Shown here: positions 1 to 8,868 of the stretch, in pieces
Numbering within the stretch: position 1 is the stretch's first letter
Layout of the letters: every line of letters begins with the position of its first letter
Notes under the pieces: model-generated
What the model was told of the DNA's origin: nothing
The model's database searches: none
The model's input: the letters and a program-made list of their open reading frames with translations, nothing else
NCBI GenBank assembly: GCA_035623985.1
Contig: DASPSJ010000060.1
Location: forward strand, 124,001 to 188,000
Origin: DAHUYF01 sp035623985
GTDB lineage: Bacteria > Pseudomonadota > Alphaproteobacteria > ATCC43930 > CGMCC-115725
Reading direction: 5' to 3'
Length of the DNA: 64,000 bases
Position numbers and translations under genes: made by a program

Positions 1-2
1 GC

Positions 3-659
3 ATCGTGCTCGGGCGCTCGGCCTGCCCGCGCTGCGGCCATGCGCTGGGCGCGGCCGAGCTGGTGCCGCTGTTGAGCTATCTCTGGCAACGCGGCGCCTG
101 CCGCCATTGCGGCGGCCGGATCGACGCGCTCTATCCGCTGCTGGAGGCGGGCGCGCTGGGCGTGTCGCTGTGGGCGGCCGCGCTCGGCGACGGCGGCGGC
201 GACCTCTGGGCGAGCTGCGCGCTGGGCTGGCTGCTGCTGGCGCTGGCGGCGGCGGATTGGCGAAGCTATCTGCTGCCGGATCCGCTGGTGCTGGCGCTGG
301 CGCTCGCCGGGCTCGGCGCGAGCGCGCTGCTGATGCCGGCGGCGCTCCTCGACCACGTCATCGGCGCCGCCGCCGGCTTTCTCGCCTTCTGGGCGGCGGC
401 GGCGCTCTACCGGCGCTGGCGCGGCCGCGAGGGGCTCGGGCTCGGCGACGCCAAGCTGCTCGGCGCGCTCGGCGCCTGGGTATCCTGGGACGGATTGCCC
501 AGCACCGTGCTGATCGCCGCCGTCGCGGCGCTCGCGGCGGCGCTGCTGCGGGGGCTGTGGCGCGGCCGGCTCAGCGCCGAGGACCGCCTGCCCTTCGGGC
601 CGTTCCTCGCGCTGGGCGGCTGGATCACCTGGCTCTATGGGCCGATCGCCTTCGGCTGA
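3..659 (+). CDS. Prepilin peptidase (type IV leader peptidase), 5' end outside window
   Basis: Membrane aspartyl protease that cleaves the leader of type IV pilin-like or type II secretion pseudopilin precursors. The open frame runs to the window edge, so the usual first helix and GSFLN region lie upstream; a GTG at position 6 is not a credible start. Visible are the cytoplasmic zinc motif (CPRC then CRHC), the first catalytic Asp in a D-W-R-x4-LPD context, the second in GLGDAK, and several hydrophobic helices to the C-terminus. No pilus gene is visible on this side. Confidence 0.85.
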   Translation: MVLGRSACPRCGHALGAAELVPLLSYLWQRGACRHCGGRIDALYPLLEAGALGVSLWAAALGDGGGDLWASCALGWLLLALAAADWRSYLLPDPLVLALALAGLGASALLMPAALLDHVIGAAAGFLAFWAAAALYRRWRGREGLGLGDAKLLGALGAWVSWDGLPSTVLIAAVAALAAALLRGLWRGRLSAEDRLPFGPFLALGGWITWLYGPIAFG

Positions 660-1052
660 CGGCGGCGAGCAAGGCACTTCGCCGTTTCGGGGAAATACCG
701 GGATGGAATGGATGCCGTGCCCGGCGCCGCGACACCCGTTTTTTGACGGCGTGCGGCCCGGAGACGGCCCTGCGATCGCTGCGCGGCCGGAAGAGGGCAC
801 GCCGCTTGCTGCCAATCACCATCGGTTTTCATGAACGCCGGTAGAATCAACGCTTCTTTCCACTCGGCGAAAGCCGGCCGCGACTCGCCGCCGCGGCCGA
901 ACGACCGCGGAGCCCCACGGCCTGGAAGCCGCACATCGGCCTCTCGGTCAAAAGCTTCCGGCATCGCGCCTCGTCTTCACTTTTTCGTCGGGACAGTCGA
1001 CCTCGGGCGATGCGTTGGCTAGGCTTCTATCGTAAAGGGAAGATATCGAAGC
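660..1052. other. Intergenic region upstream of nosR-like gene
   Basis: About 390 bases without a convincing gene. Short frames here are GC-rich noise on both strands. I looked for an FNR-type TTGAT-N4-ATCAA palindrome, as expected for an oxygen-controlled nos gene, and saw none. Confidence 0.5.
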
Positions 1053-3290
1053 ATGGCAGGCCGATCGGGTCGCGCGGTGTCCTTCGCCCTGGCGCTGCTC
1101 CTGGCAGCGCTCGGCGCCGCGCCGGCGCGCGCCCTGGGCGAGGAGCCGAAGCCGGGCGAGAGCGTCAGCCAGTACCTGACGCCGGACATCCTCGCGATGG
1201 TGTTTCCCGGCGCCGACAAGGTCGGGCCGGCCGACGGCGCGCCGCCGGCCGCGCCGGTCTACAAGGGCGACCGTCTCGTCGGCTATCTCTTCTCGAGCTG
1301 GGACGTGACGCAATCGAAGGGCTTCTCCAACCGCCCGCTCGTCCTCCTGGTGGGCATCGACCTCGGCGGCCACGTCACCGGCGTCAGGCTGGTCCACCAT
1401 ACCGAGCCGATCGGCATCCTCGGCCTCAAGGACGAAGAGTTCTTCCGCTTCACCGAGCACTACCGCGGCCTCGACCTCAACCAGGGCGTCGACATCGTCA
1501 GCGAGCTTTCCTCCTCGGTGCTCGGTGAAGCAAGCTTCTCGCGGCGCGCGGCGCCGGGAACGGCCGCATCGGTCAAGATCGACGCCGTGTCCCGCGCCAC
1601 GACCAGCACGGTGCTGATGAGCGACGCGATCGTGCGCGGGGCGCGCATCCTCGCGCGCAGCCGCGGCATCCTGGCGCCGTCCCAGGCGGGCAAGACGCGG
1701 CTCGACCTCGACCGCTTCGCCCCCGCCGATTGGCCGGCGCTCGAGGCGACGGGCGCGATCGCCCATCTGCATCTCAGCTATGGCGAGCTTCGCGACAAGC
1801 TCCGGGACAGCGGCGCGGTGAAGCCGGTCGCCGGCGACGGCGCGGCGGGACCGGCGGATCCCTTTCTCGATCTCTATGTCGCCCTGGTGACGCCGGCGGG
1901 GATCGGCATCAACCTCCTCGGCGAGACCTGGTACGGCGAGTACACCACCGACCGCGGCGTCGACGACCAGCTCGTCCTGATCGCGGCAAAAGGCCCCTTC
2001 GCCTATTCCGTCCTCGGCGAGGACTGGGAGCATGCCGACATCCTCGGCTCGATCGACATCGTCCAGGACGACAGGACCATCCGTCTCTCGGGACAGCAGA
2101 TCAAGACCTTGCCCTTCCTGCACGCCAAGGACGCGCCTGACCTCACCGAGCGCGCGCTGATCTCCCTCGACGCCGGCAGCAATCTCGATCCGGGCCGGCC
2201 GTGGACGCTGCGTCTCCTGCTCGCCGGCGAGACCGCAGGCGGAGAAAGACGCTATGTCAGCGTCGGTCTCTCCTACCGCCTGCCCGGAACCTATATCCTG
2301 CCGCAAGCGGCGGCGGGCGGCGCGGAAGCCGCGCGGCCGGAGCGGGCCTTGGCGTGGCAGGCCATCTGGTCGGCGCATTGGATCAAGATCGCCATCCTGG
2401 CGGCGGGGCTGACGGCGCTCACCGTCATCTTCTCCCTGGAGGACAGGATCGCGCGCCGGCGGCGCCTTCACCGTTTCATCCGCATCGGCTTCCTGAGCTG
2501 GACCTTGATCTGGCTCGGCTGGTACGCCGGCGCGCAGCTCACGGTGGTGAACCTTCTCGCCTACATCCACAGCGCGGTCGTCGATTTCCACTGGGATTAC
2601 CTCCTCGCCGATCCGCTCATCGCCCTCCTCTCCGTGTTCACGCTGGCGGGGCTCTTCCTCTGGGGACGCGCGGTCTTCTGCGGCTGGCTCTGTCCCTTCG
2701 GCGCGCTCCAGGAACTCGCGAACGAGATGGCGCGGCGCTTGCGCCTGCCGCAGCTCGTCATTCCGGCGGCGCTGCACGAGCGCCTGATCGCGGTCAAATA
2801 CGCGGCGTTCCTGGGCCTCGCCGCGGCGTCGTTCCTCTCGTGGGATCTCGCCATGACCGGCAGCGAGATCGAGCCCTTCAAGGCGGCGATCATCCTCCGC
2901 TTCATGACGGCGTGGCCGATGGCCGCCTATGCGCTGGCGCTGGTGGCGGCGAGCCTCTTCGTCGAGCGCTTCTATTGCCGCTTTGCCTGTCCGCTGGGCG
3001 GCGGCCTTGCCATCCTGGGCCGCCTGCGCCTCCTCAACCGGCTCAAGCGGCATCCCGAATGCGGCTCCCGCTGCCGCGTCTGCGAAACCCTGTGTCCCGT
3101 GGGAGCCATCAAGCGCAACGGCGCGATCGACATGAACGAGTGCTTCTACTGTCTCGATTGCCAGGTCGCCTATTACGACGATCACCTCTGTCCGCCCATG
3201 GTTTGGCGGCGCAAGCGCCGGCAAGAGCAAGCGGCGGCGCCGGCGCCAGCGCGCGACGCCCAAGGAACAATCTTCCGCGAGGTGCCATGA
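1053..3290 (+). CDS. nosR: NosR/NirI-like membrane flavo-iron-sulfur protein
   Basis: NosR-type proteins feed electrons to or support maturation of periplasmic nitrous oxide reductase. The 745-residue protein has an N-terminal signal-like helix, a periplasmic FMN-binding domain, several transmembrane helices from about residue 440, two C-x3-CP motifs (CGWLCP, CRFACP), and a C-terminal cytoplasmic ferredoxin-like part (C-x3-C-x2-C-x3-CP followed by CFYCLDC). Asp177-x2-Ser180-x-Ala-Thr183 fits the DxxS/T-G-A-T flavinylation motif except for Arg in place of Gly. The next gene is an ApbE flavin transferase overlapping by four bases, which supports covalent flavinylation. No nosZ, nosD, nosF or nosY is in the window, so the partner oxidoreductase is unknown. 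Confidence 0.85.
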   Translation: MAGRSGRAVSFALALLLAALGAAPARALGEEPKPGESVSQYLTPDILAMVFPGADKVGPADGAPPAAPVYKGDRLVGYLFSSWDVTQSKGFSNRPLVLLVGIDLGGHVTGVRLVHHTEPIGILGLKDEEFFRFTEHYRGLDLNQGVDIVSELSSSVLGEASFSRRAAPGTAASVKIDAVSRATTSTVLMSDAIVRGARILARSRGILAPSQAGKTRLDLDRFAPADWPALEATGAIAHLHLSYGELRDKLRDSGAVKPVAGDGAAGPADPFLDLYVALVTPAGIGINLLGETWYGEYTTDRGVDDQLVLIAAKGPFAYSVLGEDWEHADILGSIDIVQDDRTIRLSGQQIKTLPFLHAKDAPDLTERALISLDAGSNLDPGRPWTLRLLLAGETAGGERRYVSVGLSYRLPGTYILPQAAAGGAEAARPERALAWQAIWSAHWIKIAILAAGLTALTVIFSLEDRIARRRRLHRFIRIGFLSWTLIWLGWYAGAQLTVVNLLAYIHSAVVDFHWDYLLADPLIALLSVFTLAGLFLWGRAVFCGWLCPFGALQELANEMARRLRLPQLVIPAALHERLIAVKYAAFLGLAAASFLSWDLAMTGSEIEPFKAAIILRFMTAWPMAAYALALVAASLFVERFYCRFACPLGGGLAILGRLRLLNRLKRHPECGSRCRVCETLCPVGAIKRNGAIDMNECFYCLDCQVAYYDDHLCPPMVWRRKRRQEQAAAPAPARDAQGTIFREVP

Positions 3291-4312
3291 TGATCGCGAA
3301 GAGCCGGCCGGCCGCGCTGTCGCGCCGGCGCGCCATCGTCGTTCTCGGCGCGGCCACGGGACTGCCGTTGCTGGGCGCGGACGATCGCGCGGCAGGATCG
3401 ACGAGGCTCTACCAGTGGACCGGCAGCTCGCTGGGCTCGCCCTCCCGCCTGCTGCTCTACCATTGGGACCGCGCCGCCGCCGCGCGCATCGTCGGCCAAT
3501 GCGCCGCCGAGATCGAGCGGCTGGAGCGGATCTTCGCCCTCTACCGCGGCGACAGCGAGCTTGCCCGGTTGAACCGCGACGGCCGGCTCGATGCGCCGTC
3601 CCAGGAGCTGCTGGCGCTGCTCGGGGACTGCCGGCATTTGTCGGCGCTGAGCGGCGGCGCCTTCGACGTCACGGTCCAGCCGCTGTGGGACCTCTATGCC
3701 GCGCATTTCTTCGCCGCCGCCGCGCCGCCCTCGACGGGACCGGCGGCGCGCGACATCGAGCGCGCGCTGCGGCTGGTGGACTGGCGCCTCGTCGAGGCTT
3801 CGCCGCGGCGGGTGGCGTTGGCGCGTCCGGGCATGGGCGTGACGCTCAACGGCGTCGCGCAGGGCTATGTCGCCGACCGCATCACCGACATTCTTCAGGA
3901 AAATGGCTGCCGCCGCGTTCTCGCCGATCTCGGCCGCAGCGAAATGCGCAGCCTCGGCCGCCATGCCGACGGGCGCCCGTGGCGCGTCGGCCTTGCCGAT
4001 CCGCGCCGGCCGGAGACGGTCGCCGCCACTCTGGACCTCGAGGACCGCGCGCTCTGCACCTCGGGCGGCTATGGCACCAAATTCGAGGCGTCCGGACGCT
4101 ATCACCACCTGTTCGATCCGGCCACCGGCGCAAGCGCCAATCGCTACATCGCGGTCTCCGTCCTCGCCCCCCGCGCCAGGATCGCGGACGCGCTGTCGAC
4201 GGCGCTTTATGTGACCCCGCCCGAACGCGGGCCGGCGCTGGTCGCGAGCTTCCCCGCGACCAGCGCGCGGCTCACCTTGCCGGACGGGAGCATCGTGCAG
4301 CTTTCGAGTTGA
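3287..4312 (+). CDS. apbE: FAD:protein FMN transferase, ApbE/NosX type
   Basis: Transfers FMN from FAD to a threonine of exported flavoproteins. The 341-residue protein starts at an ATG overlapping the nosR stop (ATGA), so the two are translationally coupled. The N-terminus has SRRRAIVVLG followed by a hydrophobic stretch, a Tat-type export signal as in NosX. The family motif appears as LNGVAQGYVADRI, and the C-terminal metal/FAD region as GGYGTKF and YHHLFDPATG. The most obvious substrate is the adjacent NosR-like FMN domain. Confidence 0.9.
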   Translation: MMIAKSRPAALSRRRAIVVLGAATGLPLLGADDRAAGSTRLYQWTGSSLGSPSRLLLYHWDRAAAARIVGQCAAEIERLERIFALYRGDSELARLNRDGRLDAPSQELLALLGDCRHLSALSGGAFDVTVQPLWDLYAAHFFAAAAPPSTGPAARDIERALRLVDWRLVEASPRRVALARPGMGVTLNGVAQGYVADRITDILQENGCRRVLADLGRSEMRSLGRHADGRPWRVGLADPRRPETVAATLDLEDRALCTSGGYGTKFEASGRYHHLFDPATGASANRYIAVSVLAPRARIADALSTALYVTPPERGPALVASFPATSARLTLPDGSIVQLSS

Positions 4313-4370
4313 GCAACCTCACCTTTCCGGCGCTTACACGAGTTTTTGATACGTCCGATTCTCTGTCCGG

Positions 4371-4399
4371 TTGTCAAAAGGGAATCTTGGGTATATACA
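4371..4399 (+). promoter_or_regulatory. Sigma-70-type promoter of the amidohydrolase gene
   Basis: TTGTCA (4371-4376), a 17-base spacer, and TATACA (4394-4399), ending 36 bases before the ATG. The stretch is clearly lower in GC than its surroundings. Confidence 0.6.
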
Positions 4400-4435
4400 T
4401 CGCCGGTTAGGTGCATATAACAGGGAGCATTCACG

Positions 4436-5947
4436 ATGTCCAGTTGGCTCAGCGAGCGGGAACGGCGCCTCGTCGCGGGCGCTGAAACGGCTTCGGCCGC
4501 AACTCCAATACCCACCCAGATCGTATCGAATGGCGAGTACCTTCCGCCGCCGCAAAGCGACGCGCAGAAGCGGGTTGAGCGGCGCATCTTCGAATTGGCC
4601 GACGCCAATGCAAAATACCTCGGCTTGAGCCGGCGCGCCTTCTTGCGCACGAGCTGCGGCATGGCCGCCGCCTTCCTGGCGATGAAGGAGGTCTATGGCG
4701 CGAACGTGTTCCAGGTCGATCCGCGCGAAGCGCGCGACCCCGAGCTCGGCCTGGCGCGGGCCCAGACGCTGGCCGGCCAGTTCATCTTCGACGTCCAGAC
4801 CCACTTCGTGCGCGACGATTTCGAGCACAAGGAGCTGCTGGGCGTCGGCAATTTCGCCGCCGAGCACTGGAATCCGAAGCTCAAGGACGAGGACCCGACC
4901 CTCGCCCGCTACAAATTCGGAAATTACGTCAAAGAGCTCTATTACGACAGCGACACCAGCATGGCGCTCTTGAGCAGTGCGCCGTCCGACGATCCGACAT
5001 GGTGGTTCATCTCCAACCGGGACATGGCCCAAGCGCGCAACGTGGTCAATGATTTCGCAGGGTCGCGGCGCATGTACGCGCATACGGTGATCACGCCGAC
5101 GCAACCCGGCTGGGAGGAAGAGGTCGACCGGGCGATCCAGACCTACAAGCCCGATTCCTGGAAGGCCTACACCACCGGCGATCCGCTCAAGCCGTCCAAA
5201 TACCCGTGGCGGCTCGACGACGAGAAAGTGATCTACCCCTTCTACGAGAAGGCGCTGAAGGCCGGCATCAACACCATCTGCATCCACAAGGGCCTGCTGC
5301 CGCCCGATTACGAGAAATCCTATGCCGGCATCTGGGAACATGCGACGGTGTCGGACGTCGGCAAGGCGGCCAAGGATTGGCCGCAGATGAATTTCGTCAT
5401 CTATCATTCCGCGCTGCGGCCGTTCCTGGAGCTGACCGACCAGGCCTGGGCGGAATTCCAGGCCTCGGGCCGCATCAAGTGGGTAACCGATCTCGCCGAG
5501 ATACCGGCGAAATTCGGGGTGAGCAACGTCTATGCCGAGCTTGGCACCTCCTTTGCCAATTCGGCGGTGTCGCATCCCAAATTCTCGGCCGCCTTCATGG
5601 GCACGCTGCTCAAAGGCATGGGGGCCGACCACATCGTCTGGGGGACGGATAGCGTGTGGTACGGTTCGCCCCAATGGCAGATCGAGGCGATGCGGCGGAT
5701 CGAGATCCCCGAGGACATGCAGAAGCAATACGGCTTCCCCGCCCTCGGCGGCCCCAACAGCACCGCCAAGCAGCTCATCTTCGGCGGCAATTCCGCCCGT
5801 CTCTACGGCGTCAACCTCAAGGCGGCGGCCAACACGCCGGCGATGCCGGCCTATTCCGAGGATCGGCTGGCCAAGCTCAAGGCGCAATACGAACTCGCCG
5901 AGAAGACGCCGTCGAACCTGCGCTACGGCTACGTGCGCGCCGGCTGA
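4436..5947 (+). CDS. Tat-exported amidohydrolase-family protein
   Basis: Metal-dependent TIM-barrel hydrolase of the amidohydrolase 2 type; substrate unknown. Start ATG at 4436 follows a GGGA ribosome site and a good promoter. SRRAFLRTS plus a hydrophobic run (residues about 65-83) is a clear Tat motif, yet about 64 residues precede it. The barrel begins with FIFDVQTHFV, where the usual first His of HxH is Gln; later candidate ligands are in ICIHKG, IYHSAL and WGTDS. A strong hairpin follows the gene. The long leader could be a real extension of this subfamily or a sign that translation starts further in. Confidence 0.8.
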   Translation: MSSWLSERERRLVAGAETASAATPIPTQIVSNGEYLPPPQSDAQKRVERRIFELADANAKYLGLSRRAFLRTSCGMAAAFLAMKEVYGANVFQVDPREARDPELGLARAQTLAGQFIFDVQTHFVRDDFEHKELLGVGNFAAEHWNPKLKDEDPTLARYKFGNYVKELYYDSDTSMALLSSAPSDDPTWWFISNRDMAQARNVVNDFAGSRRMYAHTVITPTQPGWEEEVDRAIQTYKPDSWKAYTTGDPLKPSKYPWRLDDEKVIYPFYEKALKAGINTICIHKGLLPPDYEKSYAGIWEHATVSDVGKAAKDWPQMNFVIYHSALRPFLELTDQAWAEFQASGRIKWVTDLAEIPAKFGVSNVYAELGTSFANSAVSHPKFSAAFMGTLLKGMGADHIVWGTDSVWYGSPQWQIEAMRRIEIPEDMQKQYGFPALGGPNSTAKQLIFGGNSARLYGVNLKAAANTPAMPAYSEDRLAKLKAQYELAEKTPSNLRYGYVRAG

Positions 5948-5999
5948 TCGACGGACGAGGCCGATGCCGCCGGCCGGCGCCATCGGATCCGGGTCGAGC

Positions 6000-6038
6000 C
6001 CGTCGGGTCCACGCTTGGGGGAGCGTGGACCCCGACGG
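6000..6038 (+). terminator. Hairpin downstream of amidohydrolase gene
   Basis: Arms 6000-6015 and 6022-6038 pair over 16 base pairs with one bulged G around a six-base loop. No long T-run follows, so termination is likely but not certain. Confidence 0.55.
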
Positions 6039-6211
6039 CTTGTCGCGGGCGAGCGCCCAGGGAGGCACAAGCGGAAAAGCCCGTCGCGCGCCGGCTCGAA
6101 GAATTGCCGCGCCCCGTCGCTTGCGAACACAATATTCAATTGAGCTGCGCGGCCACAGTCCTTAAATCTATTTCTATACTTTGCCGCCGCGATTTGTCAG
6201 GAGAGCCGCCC

Positions 6212-6559
6212 GTGACAGCCGATGAAGCACGCGCCTTCGCCGCCGAATGGATCGCGGCCTGGAACAGCCACGACCTCGAGCGCATCCTTTCGCACTACGC
6301 GGCCGACATCGTGTTTCTGTCGCCGGTGGCGCAGAAGCTCCTGGGCGACGGCCGCATCCTCGGCCTGCCGGCGCTGCGCGCCTACTGGGCGAAGGGTCTC
6401 GCCCTTCTGCCCGACCTCAAATTCGACTTCGTCGACCTGCGCGTCGGTCACGACTGCCTGACGATCCTCTACAGCAACCAACGCGGCCAACAGGCCGCCG
6501 AAACCTTCGAGTTCGGCAAGGACGGCAAAGTCGTCCGCTCGTTTGCGTGCTATGGATGA
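6212..6559 (+). CDS. SnoaL/NTF2-like small protein
   Basis: A 115-residue alpha+beta-barrel protein of the SnoaL/NTF2 superfamily, which covers ketosteroid isomerases, polyketide cyclases and non-enzymatic binding proteins. The start is the GTG at 6212, with AGGAG about eight bases upstream; the longer in-frame extension lacks a ribosome site. The typical opening (ARAFAAEWIAAWNSHDLERI, then YAADIVFLSP) is clear. The substrate cannot be inferred; it follows the amidohydrolase on the same strand after a hairpin. Confidence 0.7.
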   Translation: MTADEARAFAAEWIAAWNSHDLERILSHYAADIVFLSPVAQKLLGDGRILGLPALRAYWAKGLALLPDLKFDFVDLRVGHDCLTILYSNQRGQQAAETFEFGKDGKVVRSFACYG

Positions 6560-6713
6560 CCGGCCGAGCGGGGGGGTAATGAAAGAGGTCAGGGGCTCAC
6601 ACAATTTCATCGCGAACACGGCTGCGATTTTCACGCAGTCATTTTCTGACCCGCGGCATCTCAGCATAATTACTTTGCCGTCCGAGCCTCCAGTCAAAAG
6701 CGCTAGACCGACT

Positions 6714-6959
6714 ATGGCCTTTGACCAAGCGTTGAAACGGCGCGCCCCAATCTCGCTCCCCCCGGCCTATAAATTCACCGTGATTATCGTAACGCTTGTA
6801 ACGATCGGCGCGGGCATCGCCGCGGCTGTCATGGCGGAATTCTGGGAACACCCCACCGCGATGCAGAATTCAATCTTCGACGCGATGGGAACAGCTTGGA
6901 AGATGGGTTTCGGGGCTATAGTCGGCCTTCTCGGAGGGAAGCAGATCGGCGCGGACTGA
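6714..6959 (+). CDS. Small single-pass membrane protein, unknown function
   Basis: Predicted 81-residue protein with a basic N-terminus, one hydrophobic segment (about residues 21-43, FTVIIVTLVTIGAGIAAAVM) and a weaker second one with GFGAIVGLLGG near the C-terminus. I do not recognise a family. Base composition is lower in GC than the neighbours, and no strong ribosome site is visible, so it may be horizontally acquired. An upstream in-frame start at 6543 is possible but adds an unconvincing leader. Confidence 0.45.
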   Translation: MAFDQALKRRAPISLPPAYKFTVIIVTLVTIGAGIAAAVMAEFWEHPTAMQNSIFDAMGTAWKMGFGAIVGLLGGKQIGAD

Positions 6960-6989
6960 AATTAGGACACCACCCGGGGCGGAGCGGCA

Positions 6990-7018
6990 TTGACAGCGCG
7001 GCGGCTCTTCCTTAAGCA
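6990..7018 (+). promoter_or_regulatory. Promoter of tRNA-Leu
   Basis: TTGACA (6990-6995), a 17-base spacer and TAAGCA (7013-7018), ending 14 bases before the mature tRNA 5' end. Confidence 0.6.
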
Positions 7019-7031
7019 CTAGCCCCGGCTT

Positions 7032-7118
7032 GCCCAGGTGGCGGAATTGGTAGACGCGCTAGATTCAGGTTCTAGTGGCCGAAAGGTCGTGGAAGTTCGA
7101 GTCTTCTCCTGGGCACCA
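7032..7118 (+). tRNA. tRNA-Leu (anticodon CAG)
   Basis: Complete class II tRNA with encoded CCA. Acceptor GCCCAGG pairs with CCTGGGC, the anticodon stem CTAGA/TCTAG holds loop TTCAGGT (anticodon CAG), there is a long variable arm, and the T-loop reads GTTCGAGTC. It decodes CUG, a major leucine codon in this GC-rich genome. Confidence 0.95.
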
Positions 7119-7150
7119 GCCCTGCCGACGCCGCGCAGGTGAGCGCCCCG

Positions 7151-7762
7151 ATGAGCATCCATCTGCATCACGGCGACCTGCCGGCAGGCATCGGCTTCGG
7201 CGCCAGCGTCGCCATCGACACCGAGACGATGGGTCTCGACCCCAACCGCGACCGGCTGTGCCTGGCGCAGCTCTCGGCCGGCGACGGCGTCTGCCATCTC
7301 GTCCAATTCGCCAAGGACGCCTATGACGCGCCGCGGCTCAAGGCGCTGCTGGCCGATCCCGCGGTGCTGAAGATCTTCCATTTCGGCCGCTTCGACATCG
7401 CCATGCTGCTGCGCCATCTCGGCGTCACGGCGCGGCCGGTCTATTGCACCAAGATCGCCTCGCGCCTGGTGCGCACCTTCACCGACCGGCACGGGCTCAA
7501 GGATCTCGTGCGCGACCTGCTCGGCATCGAGCTTTCCAAGCAGCAACAATCCTCCGATTGGGGCGCCGGCGAGCTGAGCGACGAGCAGCTCCGCTATGCC
7601 GCCTCCGACGTGCTCCATCTCCACGCCCTCAAGGCGCGGCTCGACGAGATGCTGGCGCGCGAGGGGCGCACCGCCTTGGCGCAAGCCTGCTTCGACTTCC
7701 TGCCGACGCGCGCCGCGCTCGATGTCGGCGGTTGGGCAAGCGAGGACATCTTCGCCCATTGA
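7151..7762 (+). CDS. rnd: RNase D-like 3'-5' exonuclease (DEDDy)
   Basis: Short RNase D-type exoribonuclease, about 203 residues, consisting of the catalytic domain without the HRDC domains of E. coli RNase D. Motifs: AIDTETMGL (first Asp and Glu), HFGRFDIAML (second Asp), and YAASDVLHLH (Tyr and last Asp). The ATG at 7151 is preferred; a GTG four codons upstream is an alternative. The gene follows tRNA-Leu and precedes kdsD-lptCAB, its usual place in alphaproteobacteria. Confidence 0.88.
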   Translation: MSIHLHHGDLPAGIGFGASVAIDTETMGLDPNRDRLCLAQLSAGDGVCHLVQFAKDAYDAPRLKALLADPAVLKIFHFGRFDIAMLLRHLGVTARPVYCTKIASRLVRTFTDRHGLKDLVRDLLGIELSKQQQSSDWGAGELSDEQLRYAASDVLHLHALKARLDEMLAREGRTALAQACFDFLPTRAALDVGGWASEDIFAH

Positions 7763-7804
7763 GACGAAGCGCCCCGGCACAAAACGGGAACACAGCCGGA
7801 TTCA

Positions 7805-7833
7805 TTGACTTTTGGGGATGAGCGGTCATAGTC
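7805..7833 (+). promoter_or_regulatory. Promoter of kdsD-lptCAB
   Basis: TTGACT (7805-7810), a 17-base spacer and ATAGTC (7828-7833). It lies in the only sizeable gap before four tightly packed genes, about 60 bases before the kdsD start. Confidence 0.45.
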
Positions 7834-7893
7834 GCCGCCTATCATGCATCGCGGACGGCACGAGGCGCACGCCGACGCCGCGAGGGGGATGCT

Positions 7894-8868
7894 TTGGCTC
7901 GCGTGTTGAGGAAGCCTACCGACATCGATGCCGCGCGCCGCGTGCTGCGCACCGAGATCGCCGGCCTCGAGGCGCTGGTCGACGGCCTTGACGGCGCCTT
8001 CAGCGCCGCCATCGAGCTCCTGGCCAGGGTCAAGGGCCGCGTCGTCGTCACCGGCATGGGCAAGAGCGGCCATGTCGCGCGCAAGATCGCCGCCACCTTG
8101 TCCTCGCTCGGCACGCCGGCGCAATTCGTCCATCCCGGCGAAGCGAGCCACGGCGATCTCGGCATGATCGCCGAGGACGACGCGGTGCTGGCGCTGAGCA
8201 ATTCCGGCGACACCGCCGAGCTTGCCGACATCGTCGCCTATACCCGGCGCTTCCGCATCCCGCTTCTGGCCATGACGCGCCGCACCGGCAGCTCCCTGGC
8301 CGAGGCGGCGGACGTGACCTTGCTGCTGCCGCCCTCGGCGGAAGCCTGCCCGCTGGGGCTCGCGCCCACCACCTCCACCACCATGATGACGGCGCTGGGC
8401 GACGCGCTCGCGGTGGCGCTGCTCGAACGCAAAGGCTTCTCGGCCGACGATTTCCAGACGCTCCATCCCGGCGGCCAGATCGGCCGGCAGTTGCTGCGCG
8501 TCGCCGACATCATGCATGGCGAGGCGGCCATGCCGCTGGTCACGCGCGGCACGATCATGGCCGAGGCGATCCTGGTGATGACGGCCAAGAGCTTCGGCTG
8601 CGTCGGCGTCGTCGACGATGCCGGCCGGCTGGCGGGCATCGTCACCGACGGCGATCTGCGCCGGCACATGGGCGAGACCATGCTCGGCGCCGCGGTCGAC
8701 GCGGTGATGAGCGCGCGGCCGAAGACGATCCGGCCGCAAGCGCTCGCGGCCGAGGCGCTGGGGCAGATGAACGCGCTGTCGATCACCAGCCTCTTTGCCG
8801 TCGACGAGCAGCGCCGGCCGCTCGGCATCGTGCACATTCACGACTGCCTGCGCGCGAGGGTGGCGTGA
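7894..8868 (+). CDS. kdsD: Arabinose-5-phosphate isomerase (KpsF/GutQ family)
   Basis: Converts ribulose-5-phosphate to arabinose-5-phosphate, the first step to Kdo for LPS. The 324-residue protein has an N-terminal SIS sugar-isomerase domain (TGMGKSGHVARKIAATLSSL, then HPGEASHGDLGMI) and two C-terminal CBS domains, the full family length. The start is a TTG at 7894, supported by GAGGGGG just upstream. Its stop overlaps lptC by four bases, linking Kdo synthesis to LPS transport. Confidence 0.93.
   Translation: MARVLRKPTDIDAARRVLRTEIAGLEALVDGLDGAFSAAIELLARVKGRVVVTGMGKSGHVARKIAATLSSLGTPAQFVHPGEASHGDLGMIAEDDAVLALSNSGDTAELADIVAYTRRFRIPLLAMTRRTGSSLAEAADVTLLLPPSAEACPLGLAPTTSTTMMTALGDALAVALLERKGFSADDFQTLHPGGQIGRQLLRVADIMHGEAAMPLVTRGTIMAEAILVMTAKSFGCVGVVDDAGRLAGIVTDGDLRRHMGETMLGAAVDAVMSARPKTIRPQALAAEALGQMNALSITSLFAVDEQRRPLGIVHIHDCLRARVA

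Noticed and set aside
948..3263. 771-codon open frame antisense to nosR, and many similar long antisense frames
   Set aside because: In 70% GC DNA stop codons are rare in alternate frames. The translations are Arg/Ala/Gly-rich with no motifs, while the plus strand encodes a recognisable protein.
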